Assembly (NCBI GenBank): GCA_017502065.1
Contig: JAFVVU010000033.1
Location: forward strand, 1-5,949
Source of the DNA: Clostridia bacterium
Lineage (GTDB): Bacteria; Bacillota; Clostridia; RUG12999
Reading direction: 5' to 3'
DNA length: 5,949 bases
Shown here: in pieces, positions 1-5,949 of the stretch
Layout: each line of letters starts with the position of its first letter
Numbering within the stretch: position 1 is the first letter of the stretch
The notes under the pieces: generated by a model
Told to the model about the DNA's origin: nothing
The model's input: the letters and a program-made list of their open reading frames with translations, nothing else
Database searches by the model: none
Position numbers and translations under genes: made by a program

Positions 1-1436
1 GGATTGCCGGATGCATCCTTATATGTTGCTTCAAGTGTATATGCCTTAAGCTCTTCCGGCATTTTTGAAAGGTCAAAGTTCCATGTAACTTTTGACGCTG
101 CCGGTACAGATGCACTTTCAAGAACTGTTTTTCCGTCTTTTACCGCAAATTCAATACTTGAGTCCGGAACAAGTGCAAAGCCTGTTGTATTAACTTCTGC
201 AACTGCCGTGCCGTAGCCCTCTTCAATATAGTTAAATACACGTGCAGGGTACATATCAAAACGACTGCCGCCATCTGCAAGTCCTAAAGACACATCATCA
301 TAATATATGATACCGGAATGTTTCAGTCTTATGATAAATGTAAGAAGCTTGGTTTCTTCTTCAACTTCAATAAGAAGCTTGAGCGGATGCCACTGTTCTC
401 CGTTCGGGTCCTCATCTTCCCATGTATAGCAATCTGTTGTCACAGTTGTAAGCATTGCATTAAGCGAGCTTGTACGTGCGTTGTACGGTTCAATTTTCAT
501 ATATGCACCGCCGCCGCGTGTATACTGTTTAACCTTTACCCAGGCTGTAAACACATACTGCTGTCCGGGGATAAGTCCGTCTTCGATATATATTGACTGT
601 CCTGCATATGGGCCATAGTTGGCATATACATTTCTTGTGTCAATTTTCATACTGTATTCGCCGGTGCGCGCTTCTTCATTTGTTCTTGCAGTAACGGGAC
701 CCCACTCACCGTTATAACCATTCCAATGAGTAGCAGCCATTCCCTCGCCCTCTTCAAAGCCGCCGTTTTTAACAACGTTTGTTCCTTCAATCATTTCTGA
801 ATTGAGAGCTTTTTCGTTCTGAGCCGCAAGAGATGCATTTGCATCATCAAGAAGACGCTGTTCAAGTTCAAGCTTATCCTGATAAGCCTTCATTACTTTT
901 TTATCGCCGGAAACCTTAAGGGATGCATCGTCCCAGAAATATGTTCCACCGTTACATGTACGGATTATAAGCTGAACAATTGTTGCATTTTTAGGTGCAA
1001 CACATGAAACTTCCATTTCATACCATTTACCTTCAGCGCAGCCTTCAAGCTTAAGGTCTGCACGGTCAAGATAAACTTTATCATCATCCATAAATACCAT
1101 TGTAAGCTGAGGATAGCTTTCAGCTGAGTGTTTTTTTGCCACATACATCCACACATTTGTTGTATATGTTGCTCCCTCAAACGGTTCAAACTGAATAGAA
1201 CCAATTGCCTGTGATGTTGCACTTGGAGCAGGAAGCTTATAGGAGTATTTTCCTGTTCTTGCCTGTTCAGCAGAAACACCGCTTCCGGAAGCGGCTGACC
1301 ACCATATAGCCTGGTCCTGACTTTCACATCCGCCGTTTGTAAAAAGTTCAATTTCGTTTTTTGCCGCTGATACGTTAAGCGTTGCAAACGCCATAACTAT
1401 AACAAGCATAAGACAAATAATGTTTTTAAGTTTCAT
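1..1436 (-). CDS. Partial secreted multidomain surface protein (paralogue A), N-terminal 478 residues; C-terminus off the left edge
   Basis: The reading frame is open from ATG at 1436 down to base 1 and leaves the window without a stop. The start is fixed by AGGAGG 8 nt upstream and by a signal peptide (MKLK, a hydrophobic core, cleavage probably after VSA at residue 24). Next come a CBM4_9-like beta-sandwich (about 27-177; landmarks TNGG, GKYSYK, FEGATY, WDDASL), a charged helical linker (about 178-215), a second CBM-like domain (about 219-387; NGGFEEG, GEYSMKIDTR, YYDDVSLG) and the start of another beta-sandwich (about 392 onward). It aligns throughout with residues 1-481 of the complete paralogue at 2460-5690, with only short indels, so the missing part probably holds the hydrolase-like barrel and SLH anchors. 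That is inference, because the part is not in the window. Likely role: exported, wall-attached carbohydrate binding. It is divergent from the AraC-family gene. Coding and family membership are certain; the ligand is unknown. Confidence 0.93.
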   Translation of the reverse strand, partial: MKLKNIICLMLVIVMAFATLNVSAAKNEIELFTNGGCESQDQAIWWSAASGSGVSAEQARTGKYSYKLPAPSATSQAIGSIQFEPFEGATYTTNVWMYVAKKHSAESYPQLTMVFMDDDKVYLDRADLKLEGCAEGKWYEMEVSCVAPKNATIVQLIIRTCNGGTYFWDDASLKVSGDKKVMKAYQDKLELEQRLLDDANASLAAQNEKALNSEMIEGTNVVKNGGFEEGEGMAATHWNGYNGEWGPVTARTNEEARTGEYSMKIDTRNVYANYGPYAGQSIYIEDGLIPGQQYVFTAWVKVKQYTRGGGAYMKIEPYNARTSSLNAMLTTVTTDCYTWEDEDPNGEQWHPLKLLIEVEEETKLLTFIIRLKHSGIIYYDDVSLGLADGGSRFDMYPARVFNYIEEGYGTAVAEVNTTGFALVPDSSIEFAVKDGKTVLESASVPAASKVTWNFDLSKMPEELKAYTLEATYKDASGN

Positions 1437-1449
1437 AAAGAGTACCTCC
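1437..1449 (-). promoter_or_regulatory. Ribosome binding site of paralogue A
   Basis: On the minus strand, AGGAGG is followed by 8 nt and then ATG. This is a full-strength Shine-Dalgarno at ideal spacing and settles the start at 1436. Confidence 0.9.
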
Positions 1450-1465
1450 TCTTTTTGTTTTCTTA

Positions 1466-1501
1466 TACTTTTATTGTACAACATTTTTCTTAAAATAAAT
1501 A
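1466..1501 (-). promoter_or_regulatory. Promoter of paralogue A
   Basis: The minus strand carries a -10 hexamer TACAAT (1473-1478), predicting transcription start near 1466 and a leader of about 30 nt. The region 17 bp upstream (1496-1501, TATTTA) matches the -35 consensus poorly, which suggests dependence on an activator. The stretch shares ATGTTGTAYAAT and TATTTATTTTA blocks with the promoter of the paralogue at 2460-5690, which supports it as a real element. No start site has been mapped. Confidence 0.6.
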
Positions 1502-1502
1502 G

Positions 1503-1528
1503 GATTTATCGGTCCTGCAATATAAATC
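1503..1528. repeat. Inverted repeat GATTTAT-N12-ATAAATC, candidate operator
   Basis: Perfect 7-bp arms at 1503-1509 and 1522-1528 lie 19 bp apart centre to centre, directly upstream of the weak -35 region of paralogue A and upstream of the regulator promoter. The position suits an activator or a shared divergent operator. Arms this AT-rich can arise by chance, so the regulatory role is inference. Confidence 0.35.
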
Positions 1529-1543
1529 TGCTCACTTTTATAC

Positions 1544-1572
1544 TTGACATTTTGCTTTCAAAATTGTATAAT
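1544..1572 (+). promoter_or_regulatory. Consensus sigma-A promoter of the AraC-family regulator
   Basis: TTGACA (1544-1549) and TATAAT (1567-1572) are both perfect consensus hexamers separated by exactly 17 bp. Counting from the -10, the predicted +1 falls on base 1579, the A of the regulator's ATG, so the transcript would have no leader. An inverted repeat occupies the spacer. The promoter runs opposite to that of paralogue A, about 65 bp away. Confidence 0.85.
1549..1564. repeat. Inverted repeat ATTTTG-CTTT-CAAAAT inside the regulator promoter
   Basis: Perfect 6-bp arms around a 4-nt centre overlap the last base of the -35 and fill most of the spacer up to the -10. A protein bound here would block RNA polymerase, so this is a plausible repression or autoregulation site. 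No binding data support it, and the AT-rich arms could be chance. Confidence 0.35.
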
Positions 1573-1578
1573 CAGGCT

Positions 1579-2439
1579 ATGGATACTAAAACAATACTTA
1601 AAGAACACCAAAAACTGAATACTCTTCCGTTTTATATTGAAAAGTTTTGTCCGGATGAACCCATCCGTCTTCATTATCACGATTGTGTTGAGCTTATTTT
1701 CTGCACCGGCGGTTCCGGTCTTACGCAGTTTGAAAATTCCTGTCTTAAACTGAAAAAAGGAGACCTTTTTGTTATAGGCGGTAAGGCAACCCATACAATG
1801 TCTGATTTAAAGGATTTTGCTGCATACCGGATTCTGTTTGACTTTTCAATGCTTGATGCACTTGATGATGAAATAAAAAACACGGTCGGATTTACATCCA
1901 TGTTTTTGCTTAACGATAGCGGTGATATGACCTATGCATACAAATGCTGTATTTGCATGAACGGCGCATATTTTGACAGACTGTCCTCTCTTATGAATGA
2001 GCTTTTCAATGAATACGAATCGGACACAACCGTAAATGAATATTACATCCGCACACTTTTCTTAAGCATTTGCATTCTTATCATAAAATGTTTTGAAAGT
2101 CGTCCTCATAAAGATGCAAAGCTTTTGTTTGACAAATCTATTGCAGCCCTTACAAAAAGTATTGATGAGAATAAATCAATGGAAGAAATTGCCGCATCAC
2201 TTGGAATATGCGAACGGTATTTCCGTAAATTTTTCACAGAACGTGCCGGTGTTTCACCCGCGCAGTTTGTTACTGATATGCGGCTTCGCAGGGCAAAATC
2301 AATGCTTGCCTGCAGTGATAAATCCATTACGGATATCGCTTTTGCCTGCGGATTTTACGACAGCAGTCATTTAACAAGAGTTTTTAAGAAACAAGAAGGT
2401 ATTACACCAAAAGATTATAGAAAAAGAACCCGTCAGTGA
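1579..2439 (+). CDS. AraC-family transcriptional regulator
   Basis: This 286-residue protein has the usual length and order for AraC/XylS regulators. The N-terminal cupin-like sensor (about 15-100) carries the RLHYHDCVEL histidine motif typical of AraC_binding domains, which often sense sugars. A middle helical segment (about 130-175) is suited to dimerisation. The C-terminal double helix-turn-helix (about 184-283) has MEEIAASLGICERYFRKFF as the first HTH, ITDIAFACGFYDSSHLTRVFKK as the second HTH region, and the signature ending GITPKDYRK. There is no membrane segment, so it is cytoplasmic. The start at 1579 was chosen because the upstream in-frame extension crosses the consensus promoter and gene A; no good ribosome site precedes it, which fits leaderless translation. 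It is divergent from paralogue A and convergent with paralogue B (20 bp between stop codons). Inferred role: control of the flanking surface-protein genes, possibly in response to a glycan. The family is certain; effector and targets are not known. Confidence 0.95.
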   Translation: MDTKTILKEHQKLNTLPFYIEKFCPDEPIRLHYHDCVELIFCTGGSGLTQFENSCLKLKKGDLFVIGGKATHTMSDLKDFAAYRILFDFSMLDALDDEIKNTVGFTSMFLLNDSGDMTYAYKCCICMNGAYFDRLSSLMNELFNEYESDTTVNEYYIRTLFLSICILIIKCFESRPHKDAKLLFDKSIAALTKSIDENKSMEEIAASLGICERYFRKFFTERAGVSPAQFVTDMRLRRAKSMLACSDKSITDIAFACGFYDSSHLTRVFKKQEGITPKDYRKRTRQ

Positions 2440-2453
2440 CGGGTTCTTTTTTT
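2421..2453. terminator. Bidirectional intrinsic terminator between the AraC-family gene and paralogue B
   Basis: A perfect palindrome has 15-base arms (2421-2435 and 2437-2451) around a single central G, with core GAACCCGTCA/TGACGGGTTC. It has T7 on the plus strand and T5 on the minus strand, so it can stop both convergent genes. The left arm and the stop TGA (2437-2439) belong to the regulator's coding sequence, so the hairpin encodes its last residues. Confidence 0.92.
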
Positions 2454-2459
2454 AATAAA

Positions 2460-5400
2460 TTAAGCTTTAGTTTTAATCTGTCCTTTATACATAATTCTGT
2501 ACATCATTACAGCCGCTTCCGCTCTTGTTGTGTTACCGAGAGGATTGATTGTTCCGTCCGGATTACCTTTTACGATATTTTCGATTACCATTTTGGATGC
2601 GTGAAGTGCCGCATAATCTGCAAAGAGATCCTTATCCTTAAAGGAATCAAGTCGTACAAGAGCTCCTGTTGTATCAAGAGTTTTTGCAATTTCCATACCT
2701 CTTGAACAGATTGTCATTACGTCCTGACGTGAAATTGCTTCGTTCGGGTTGTAGAGGTTGTTCCCTACACCTGTAAGAATACCAAGGGCTTTACCCATTG
2801 CAATCTCTTTTGCATAATAGTGGTTCGGGTCAATATCATCAAATGTTGATGATGCGTCTGCTGTAAGACCGAGTGTTCTTATAAGGAAGCCTGCAAAATC
2901 TGCTCTTGTAATGTTTTCGCCCGGTGCAAAGCCGCCTGCGATTTCATTTACAACTTCCTTCATTGCAAGTGTTTCAATTTCTTTTTCTGCCCAATCAAAA
3001 CCTGCTATATCTGCATATGCATCTTCATTTACTGCCGCAATATCAAACGGTGTGTTTGCGTTTAGTTTGTAAAGTCCTACGCCAAGAGACGGCATTGTCA
3101 GTCTGAAACTGTTATCTGCTGAGGAAACTGTTTTTTCAAGTCCCGCTCCGTTTACAAGTGTTGCGGTATATCCGTCAAAGCTGATTTTGCCGTTATTGCT
3201 TACAAGCTTGATATCTGCATTATGTTCAGCAGCGTGCATATTCATTACAGCAAGATAAGTCTGTCCGTTTGCCGGGTCCTGCCAGATGCGGTACCATACG
3301 TCGTTTTCCTGCCAGTTTGCTATAAGAATTGTATTCTTTTCGGAGAAGTGTTTGAAGATAATATCTTTTTCTCCACTTTGTACAAAGTCGCACCATTCCT
3401 GATAACGTTCCGGTATATCTTTAATTGATTCAAGCACCATATCCGATGCACCTGTCATTGAGAAGAACCCAATCATTTTTACGCCGCCCCAGAAGCCCTG
3501 ATAGAACTGATGACGAACGCCTGTTATTGTAGGTCTCCAGTGATTTTTACTCATTGGTGTCATCTGTGCAATTATTGCAACAGGAACCTGCTCTTTATTT
3601 CCTTCGCCACTCCAGCGTGCACGGATATATGTGTAGCCGGAAACCGCTTCTTCATCCTTTGCATACGGGTCGGTTGCAAAAATATCGCCGATTCGTGATG
3701 AACGGAGCATATTTGCTTTGTTACCTGTATCAAGAATATATACCGGTGCGGACTGGTCATATTTTCTTATCTGGATATAGCTCTGTTCAAGCCAGTATTC
3801 CATATAATCATATTCTTTGATTTTACCGCCGCTGTTTATTTTCATTGAAACCTCGTCAATTACTATCCATGCAAATACTGCCGGATGATTACCGAAGTTT
3901 TTAAGAATTGCTTCAATTTGTTTGAATCTTTTTGCTGTGGGATATGCGTTTGGTTCTGTTGAACCGAGCTGCAGGAAGAATTTAATACCTTCTTTGTGTC
4001 CTGCATCAAGCATTTCACCGTATTTTTTAAGACCCTCTTCCATATTATCGAAATCGTGGCCGTCTACCATTGTTTTAAATACGTTAATACCGTGGATTTC
4101 ACTTTCCTGCCAGAAATCGTTTGCATCACCGTATCCGATAATCGGATAGAAGATTTCGCCGTTTTCGTCAATGAAATTGCCGTTTCCGTCAAGGCGTTTC
4201 GGACGGTGTGTACGATACACACGTTTTTCCTGTTTGTCACCTATCGGATTGCCTGCAGCATCTTTATATGTTGCTTCAAGGGTATATGCCTTTAATTCTT
4301 CCGGCATTGCATTAATATCAAAATTCCATATAACTTCCTGAGCTGCAGGAAGAGTTGCACTGTCAAGAACAGTTTCGCCGTCTTTAAGTGCAAATTCAAT
4401 TGTGGAATTTTCTTCTACCGGATAGAACGCAGTATTTACATCTGCAACTGCTGTTCCGAATTCGTCTTCAGTATAACAGAATGTGCGTGTTGAATAAAGT
4501 TCAAAACGGTTACCTGTTTCCGCAAGACCAAAGCTTATATCATCAAAATAAACAACGCCTTCGTGCTGCATTCTAATAAGCATGGTAATCATTTTTGTTT
4601 CCTGCTCAACTTCAAGCAGAAGCTTGATTGGATGCCATTCGTTTCCATCCGGATCTTCATTTTTCCATGTGTAATAACCGGTTGTTTTTGCATCAAGCAT
4701 TGTGTTGAGTGCATTATAACGTGCGCTGTACGGTTCCATTTTAATGAATGCACCGCCGTCACGTCCGTATTCAGCCATTTTTGCCCATGCGGTAAACACA
4801 TAGGTCTGTCCGGGAATAAGTCCGTCTTCAATAAAAATCTGCTGATTGATAAACGGACCAAATCTTGCTCTGTCACTGCCACGGGTATCAATTTTCATAC
4901 TGTACTCGCCTGTTCGGGCTTCTTCATTTGTTCTTGAGGTTACCTCTCCCCATACACTCTGATAGCCATGCCAAGATTTTGCGGCATTTCCGCTACCTTC
5001 TTCAAATGAACCGTTATCAATAAGGTTCGGGCTTCCTTCTACAATTTCAGAGGCAAGAGCTTTTGCATTTGCCGCATCATAAGATGCTTGTGCATCTGCC
5101 GCAAGTTTTTCTTCAAGTGCAAGTTTTTCTTTATAAGCATCCATTATCTTCTTACTGCCTGTTACCTGAAGTGAACAGTCATCCCAGTAATATGTACCGC
5201 CTTTATACATACGGAGGTATATCTTACCATTTGTTGTTCCTACAGGAGCTTCTCCCGAAGTTTTTATTTCATACCATTTACCTTCCTGTGCACCTTCAAG
5301 TTCAACTCCATCTTTGAAAAGTTCTTTATTATTGTCATCATAAAAAAGAATTTGCACACCCGGGTGACTTTCAGGTACAAGCTGTTTATCAATATACACC

Positions 5401-5690
5401 CACATTGAAAAGTTATATGTAGCCCCTTCAAATGCATCAAACTTACGAACAATAACGTTACCGACACCTTCTGTTGAATCAAAGCTGTCTTTATACGAAT
5501 ATTCGCCACTGTGTGCAAAATCCGTTGAAAGTCCGGTGCCGGCTTTGCCGCCGCCATCCCAGTAGATGCTTCCGTCGCCTTCAAGGTCGCCGTTTTGTGC
5601 AATTTCAATGTATTCTGCTGCTGATACTGTAATCACGCCAAATGCCATAATTACAACCAGAAGCAAACATAAAAAGGATTTAAGTTTCAT
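2460..5690 (-). CDS. Complete SLH-anchored surface protein with CBM-like domains and a glycoside-hydrolase-like barrel (paralogue B)
   Basis: The protein has 1076 residues. The start at 5690 is set by AGGAGG 8 nt upstream and by the signal peptide (MKLKSFLCLLL core, cleavage probably after VSA at 24). An upstream in-frame ATG at 5750 lies next to the -10 box and is rejected. Domains: CBM4_9-like sandwich (about 27-178; QNGDLEG, GEYSYK, YYWDD); charged helical linker (about 179-215); second CBM-like domain (about 222-390; NGSFEEG, GEYSMK, YFDDISFG); beta-sandwich (about 395-494); TIM-barrel glycoside-hydrolase-like domain (about 498-780); beta-sandwich (about 781-878); three SLH motifs (about 890-942, 950-1002, 1014-1069) with ITRAD, ISRQD and TTRAE. 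SLH domains bind secondary cell-wall polysaccharide, so the product should sit on the cell surface. In the barrel, NHPAVFAWIVIDEV (601-614) resembles the acid/base strand of clan GH-A with D612-E613, but the later PVAIIAQ strand lacks an evident nucleophile Glu. The function is therefore glycan binding with possible hydrolysis. Architecture is clear; substrate is unknown. Confidence 0.95.
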   Translation of the reverse strand: MKLKSFLCLLLVVIMAFGVITVSAAEYIEIAQNGDLEGDGSIYWDGGGKAGTGLSTDFAHSGEYSYKDSFDSTEGVGNVIVRKFDAFEGATYNFSMWVYIDKQLVPESHPGVQILFYDDNNKELFKDGVELEGAQEGKWYEIKTSGEAPVGTTNGKIYLRMYKGGTYYWDDCSLQVTGSKKIMDAYKEKLALEEKLAADAQASYDAANAKALASEIVEGSPNLIDNGSFEEGSGNAAKSWHGYQSVWGEVTSRTNEEARTGEYSMKIDTRGSDRARFGPFINQQIFIEDGLIPGQTYVFTAWAKMAEYGRDGGAFIKMEPYSARYNALNTMLDAKTTGYYTWKNEDPDGNEWHPIKLLLEVEQETKMITMLIRMQHEGVVYFDDISFGLAETGNRFELYSTRTFCYTEDEFGTAVADVNTAFYPVEENSTIEFALKDGETVLDSATLPAAQEVIWNFDINAMPEELKAYTLEATYKDAAGNPIGDKQEKRVYRTHRPKRLDGNGNFIDENGEIFYPIIGYGDANDFWQESEIHGINVFKTMVDGHDFDNMEEGLKKYGEMLDAGHKEGIKFFLQLGSTEPNAYPTAKRFKQIEAILKNFGNHPAVFAWIVIDEVSMKINSGGKIKEYDYMEYWLEQSYIQIRKYDQSAPVYILDTGNKANMLRSSRIGDIFATDPYAKDEEAVSGYTYIRARWSGEGNKEQVPVAIIAQMTPMSKNHWRPTITGVRHQFYQGFWGGVKMIGFFSMTGASDMVLESIKDIPERYQEWCDFVQSGEKDIIFKHFSEKNTILIANWQENDVWYRIWQDPANGQTYLAVMNMHAAEHNADIKLVSNNGKISFDGYTATLVNGAGLEKTVSSADNSFRLTMPSLGVGLYKLNANTPFDIAAVNEDAYADIAGFDWAEKEIETLAMKEVVNEIAGGFAPGENITRADFAGFLIRTLGLTADASSTFDDIDPNHYYAKEIAMGKALGILTGVGNNLYNPNEAISRQDVMTICSRGMEIAKTLDTTGALVRLDSFKDKDLFADYAALHASKMVIENIVKGNPDGTINPLGNTTRAEAAVMMYRIMYKGQIKTKA

Positions 5691-5704
5691 AATTTCTACC
5701 TCCT
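5691..5704 (-). promoter_or_regulatory. Ribosome binding site of paralogue B
   Basis: AGGAGG on the minus strand (5699-5704) lies 8 nt before ATG at 5690, the same arrangement as in paralogue A. It decides against the longer open frame that starts at 5750. Confidence 0.9.
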
Positions 5705-5731
5705 GTGGTTTCCATTTCCCACTTTTATTTA

Positions 5732-5767
5732 CACTTAAATTATACAACATATGGCATCTAAAATAAA
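5732..5767 (-). promoter_or_regulatory. Promoter of paralogue B
   Basis: On the minus strand a perfect TATAAT (5739-5744) predicts a start near 5732 and a leader of about 41 nt. The position 17 bp upstream (5762-5767) reads TTTATT, a weak -35. A good -10 with a poor -35 is typical of activator-dependent promoters. The ATGTTGTAYAAT block and the TATTTATTTTA block just upstream recur at the promoter of paralogue A. Confidence 0.7.
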
Positions 5768-5772
5768 TACAC

Positions 5773-5813
5773 TTTTGTTCGCTAAAAATGTCTTTTTGTT
5801 CATAGTTTTGTTG
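5773..5813 (-). promoter_or_regulatory. Direct repeats upstream of the paralogue B promoter, candidate activator sites
   Basis: On the minus strand GAACAAAA occurs at 5773-5780 and 5794-5801, exactly 21 bp apart, with a related CAACAAAA at 5806-5813. Relative to the predicted start the first two lie at about -41 to -48 and -62 to -69. Same-face half-sites two helical turns apart next to a weak -35 are the usual layout for AraC-family activators. Assignment to the regulator at 1579-2439 is inference, since no clear copy was found upstream of paralogue A. Confidence 0.45.
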
Positions 5814-5814
5814 T

Positions 5815-5846
5815 AAAAAAGGAGTCCCTTGCCGGAACTCCTTTTT
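5815..5846 (-). terminator. Intrinsic terminator of the upstream paralogue C
   Basis: GGAGT (5821-5825) pairs with ACTCC (5837-5841), extended by an A-tract/T-tract pair and, past one mismatch, an inner CC/GG pair. Read on the minus strand the hairpin ends in T6, about 25 bp after the stop of the gene at the right edge. It isolates that gene from paralogue B, so B is probably transcribed from its own promoter. The T5 on the other strand makes it weakly bidirectional. Confidence 0.85.
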
Positions 5847-5869
5847 ATCTACCTCTCCTCTTTTGCGAT

Positions 5870-5949
5870 TTAAGCTTTTGTTTTTATCTGACCCTTGTAA
5901 ATGATTCTGTACATCATTACAGCCGCTTCAGCTCTGGTTGTGTTTCCAA
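5870..5949 (-). CDS. Partial SLH-domain protein (paralogue C), last 25 residues
   Basis: Only the 3' end is in the window: 25 codons, then TAA at 5870-5872. The translated tail matches the C-terminus of paralogue B at 24 of 25 positions (one I for M), including the TTRAE core of the last SLH motif and the final KGQIKTKA. DNA identity to 2460-2537 is also high but with scattered changes, many at third positions, so this is a diverged paralogue and not an assembly duplicate. It should be a further SLH-anchored surface protein transcribed in the same direction as B. Its N-terminal domains cannot be seen. Confidence 0.88.
   Translation of the reverse strand, partial: GNTTRAEAAVMMYRIIYKGQIKTKA

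Noticed and set aside
965..1387. 140-codon minus-strand open frame
   Set aside because: It is out of frame with gene A, whose signal peptide and domains align with paralogue B, and the shadow translation has no family features.
1..1436. Insertion sequence or transposon as the cause of the repeated DNA
   Set aside because: The repeats follow gene boundaries and reading frames, with codon-sized indels and no transposase, terminal inverted repeats or target duplications. Gene duplication explains them.
1420..1578. Longer start for the AraC-family gene, adding 53 residues
   Set aside because: The extension overlaps the start of gene A, crosses the consensus promoter, and encodes a low-complexity hydrophobic stretch foreign to AraC-family N-termini.
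4563..4937. Plus-strand open frames rich in Cys, Phe and His (also 318-596)
   Set aside because: These are antisense shadows of the same CBM-like domain in B and A. Their similarity to each other follows from the paralogy, and neither has a ribosome site.
5691..5750. Longer start of paralogue B at ATG 5750, adding 20 residues
   Set aside because: It would lie upstream of the predicted transcription start and beside the -10 box, it lacks a ribosome site, and it would put a charged stretch before a standard signal peptide.
5691..5869. Small RNA or riboswitch in the spacer between genes C and B
   Set aside because: The only strong hairpin is the simple terminator at 5815-5846, and the leader of B is only about 41 nt with no conserved aptamer seen.

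Overview
The window looks like the chromosome of a low-to-moderate G+C Gram-positive anaerobe, most likely a gut- or rumen-type member of the Clostridia (Bacillota). The evidence is strong AGGAGG ribosome sites 8 nt from the starts, sigma-A-type promoters, short T-tailed hairpin terminators, standard stop codons, and secreted proteins anchored by S-layer homology (SLH) domains. The species cannot be named from this sequence.

Layout, left to right. (1) 1-1436, minus strand: the first 478 codons of a secreted multidomain protein ('A'), whose C-terminus lies beyond the left edge. (2) 1437-1578: a divergent intergenic region with promoters facing both ways and two inverted repeats. (3) 1579-2439, plus strand: an AraC-family regulator, apparently translated from a leaderless mRNA. 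(4) 2421-2453: a perfect bidirectional terminator that includes the regulator's stop codon. (5) 2460-5690, minus strand: a complete 1076-residue paralogue ('B') with a signal peptide, two carbohydrate-binding-module-like domains joined by a helical linker, a beta-sandwich, a TIM-barrel glycoside-hydrolase-like domain, a second beta-sandwich and three SLH motifs. (6) 5691-5869: promoter of B, candidate 21-bp-spaced activator half-sites, and the terminator of the next gene. (7) 5870-5949, minus strand: the last 25 codons of a third gene ('C'), whose tail matches that of B in 24 of 25 residues.

The window is therefore a slice of a tandem array of at least three paralogous genes for SLH-anchored surface proteins, transcribed C, B, A from right to left, with an AraC regulator inserted in the opposite orientation between B and A. 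A and B share promoter elements, signal peptide and architecture, but their outermost N-terminal binding domain has diverged much more than the second one. The simplest model is a regulated family of cell-wall-bound glycan-binding or glycan-processing proteins. The glycan target, the catalytic activity, and whether the regulator acts on all copies are inferences. The hydrolase-like domain has an unusual 'DE' in place of the usual 'NE' acid/base motif and shows no obvious second catalytic glutamate.
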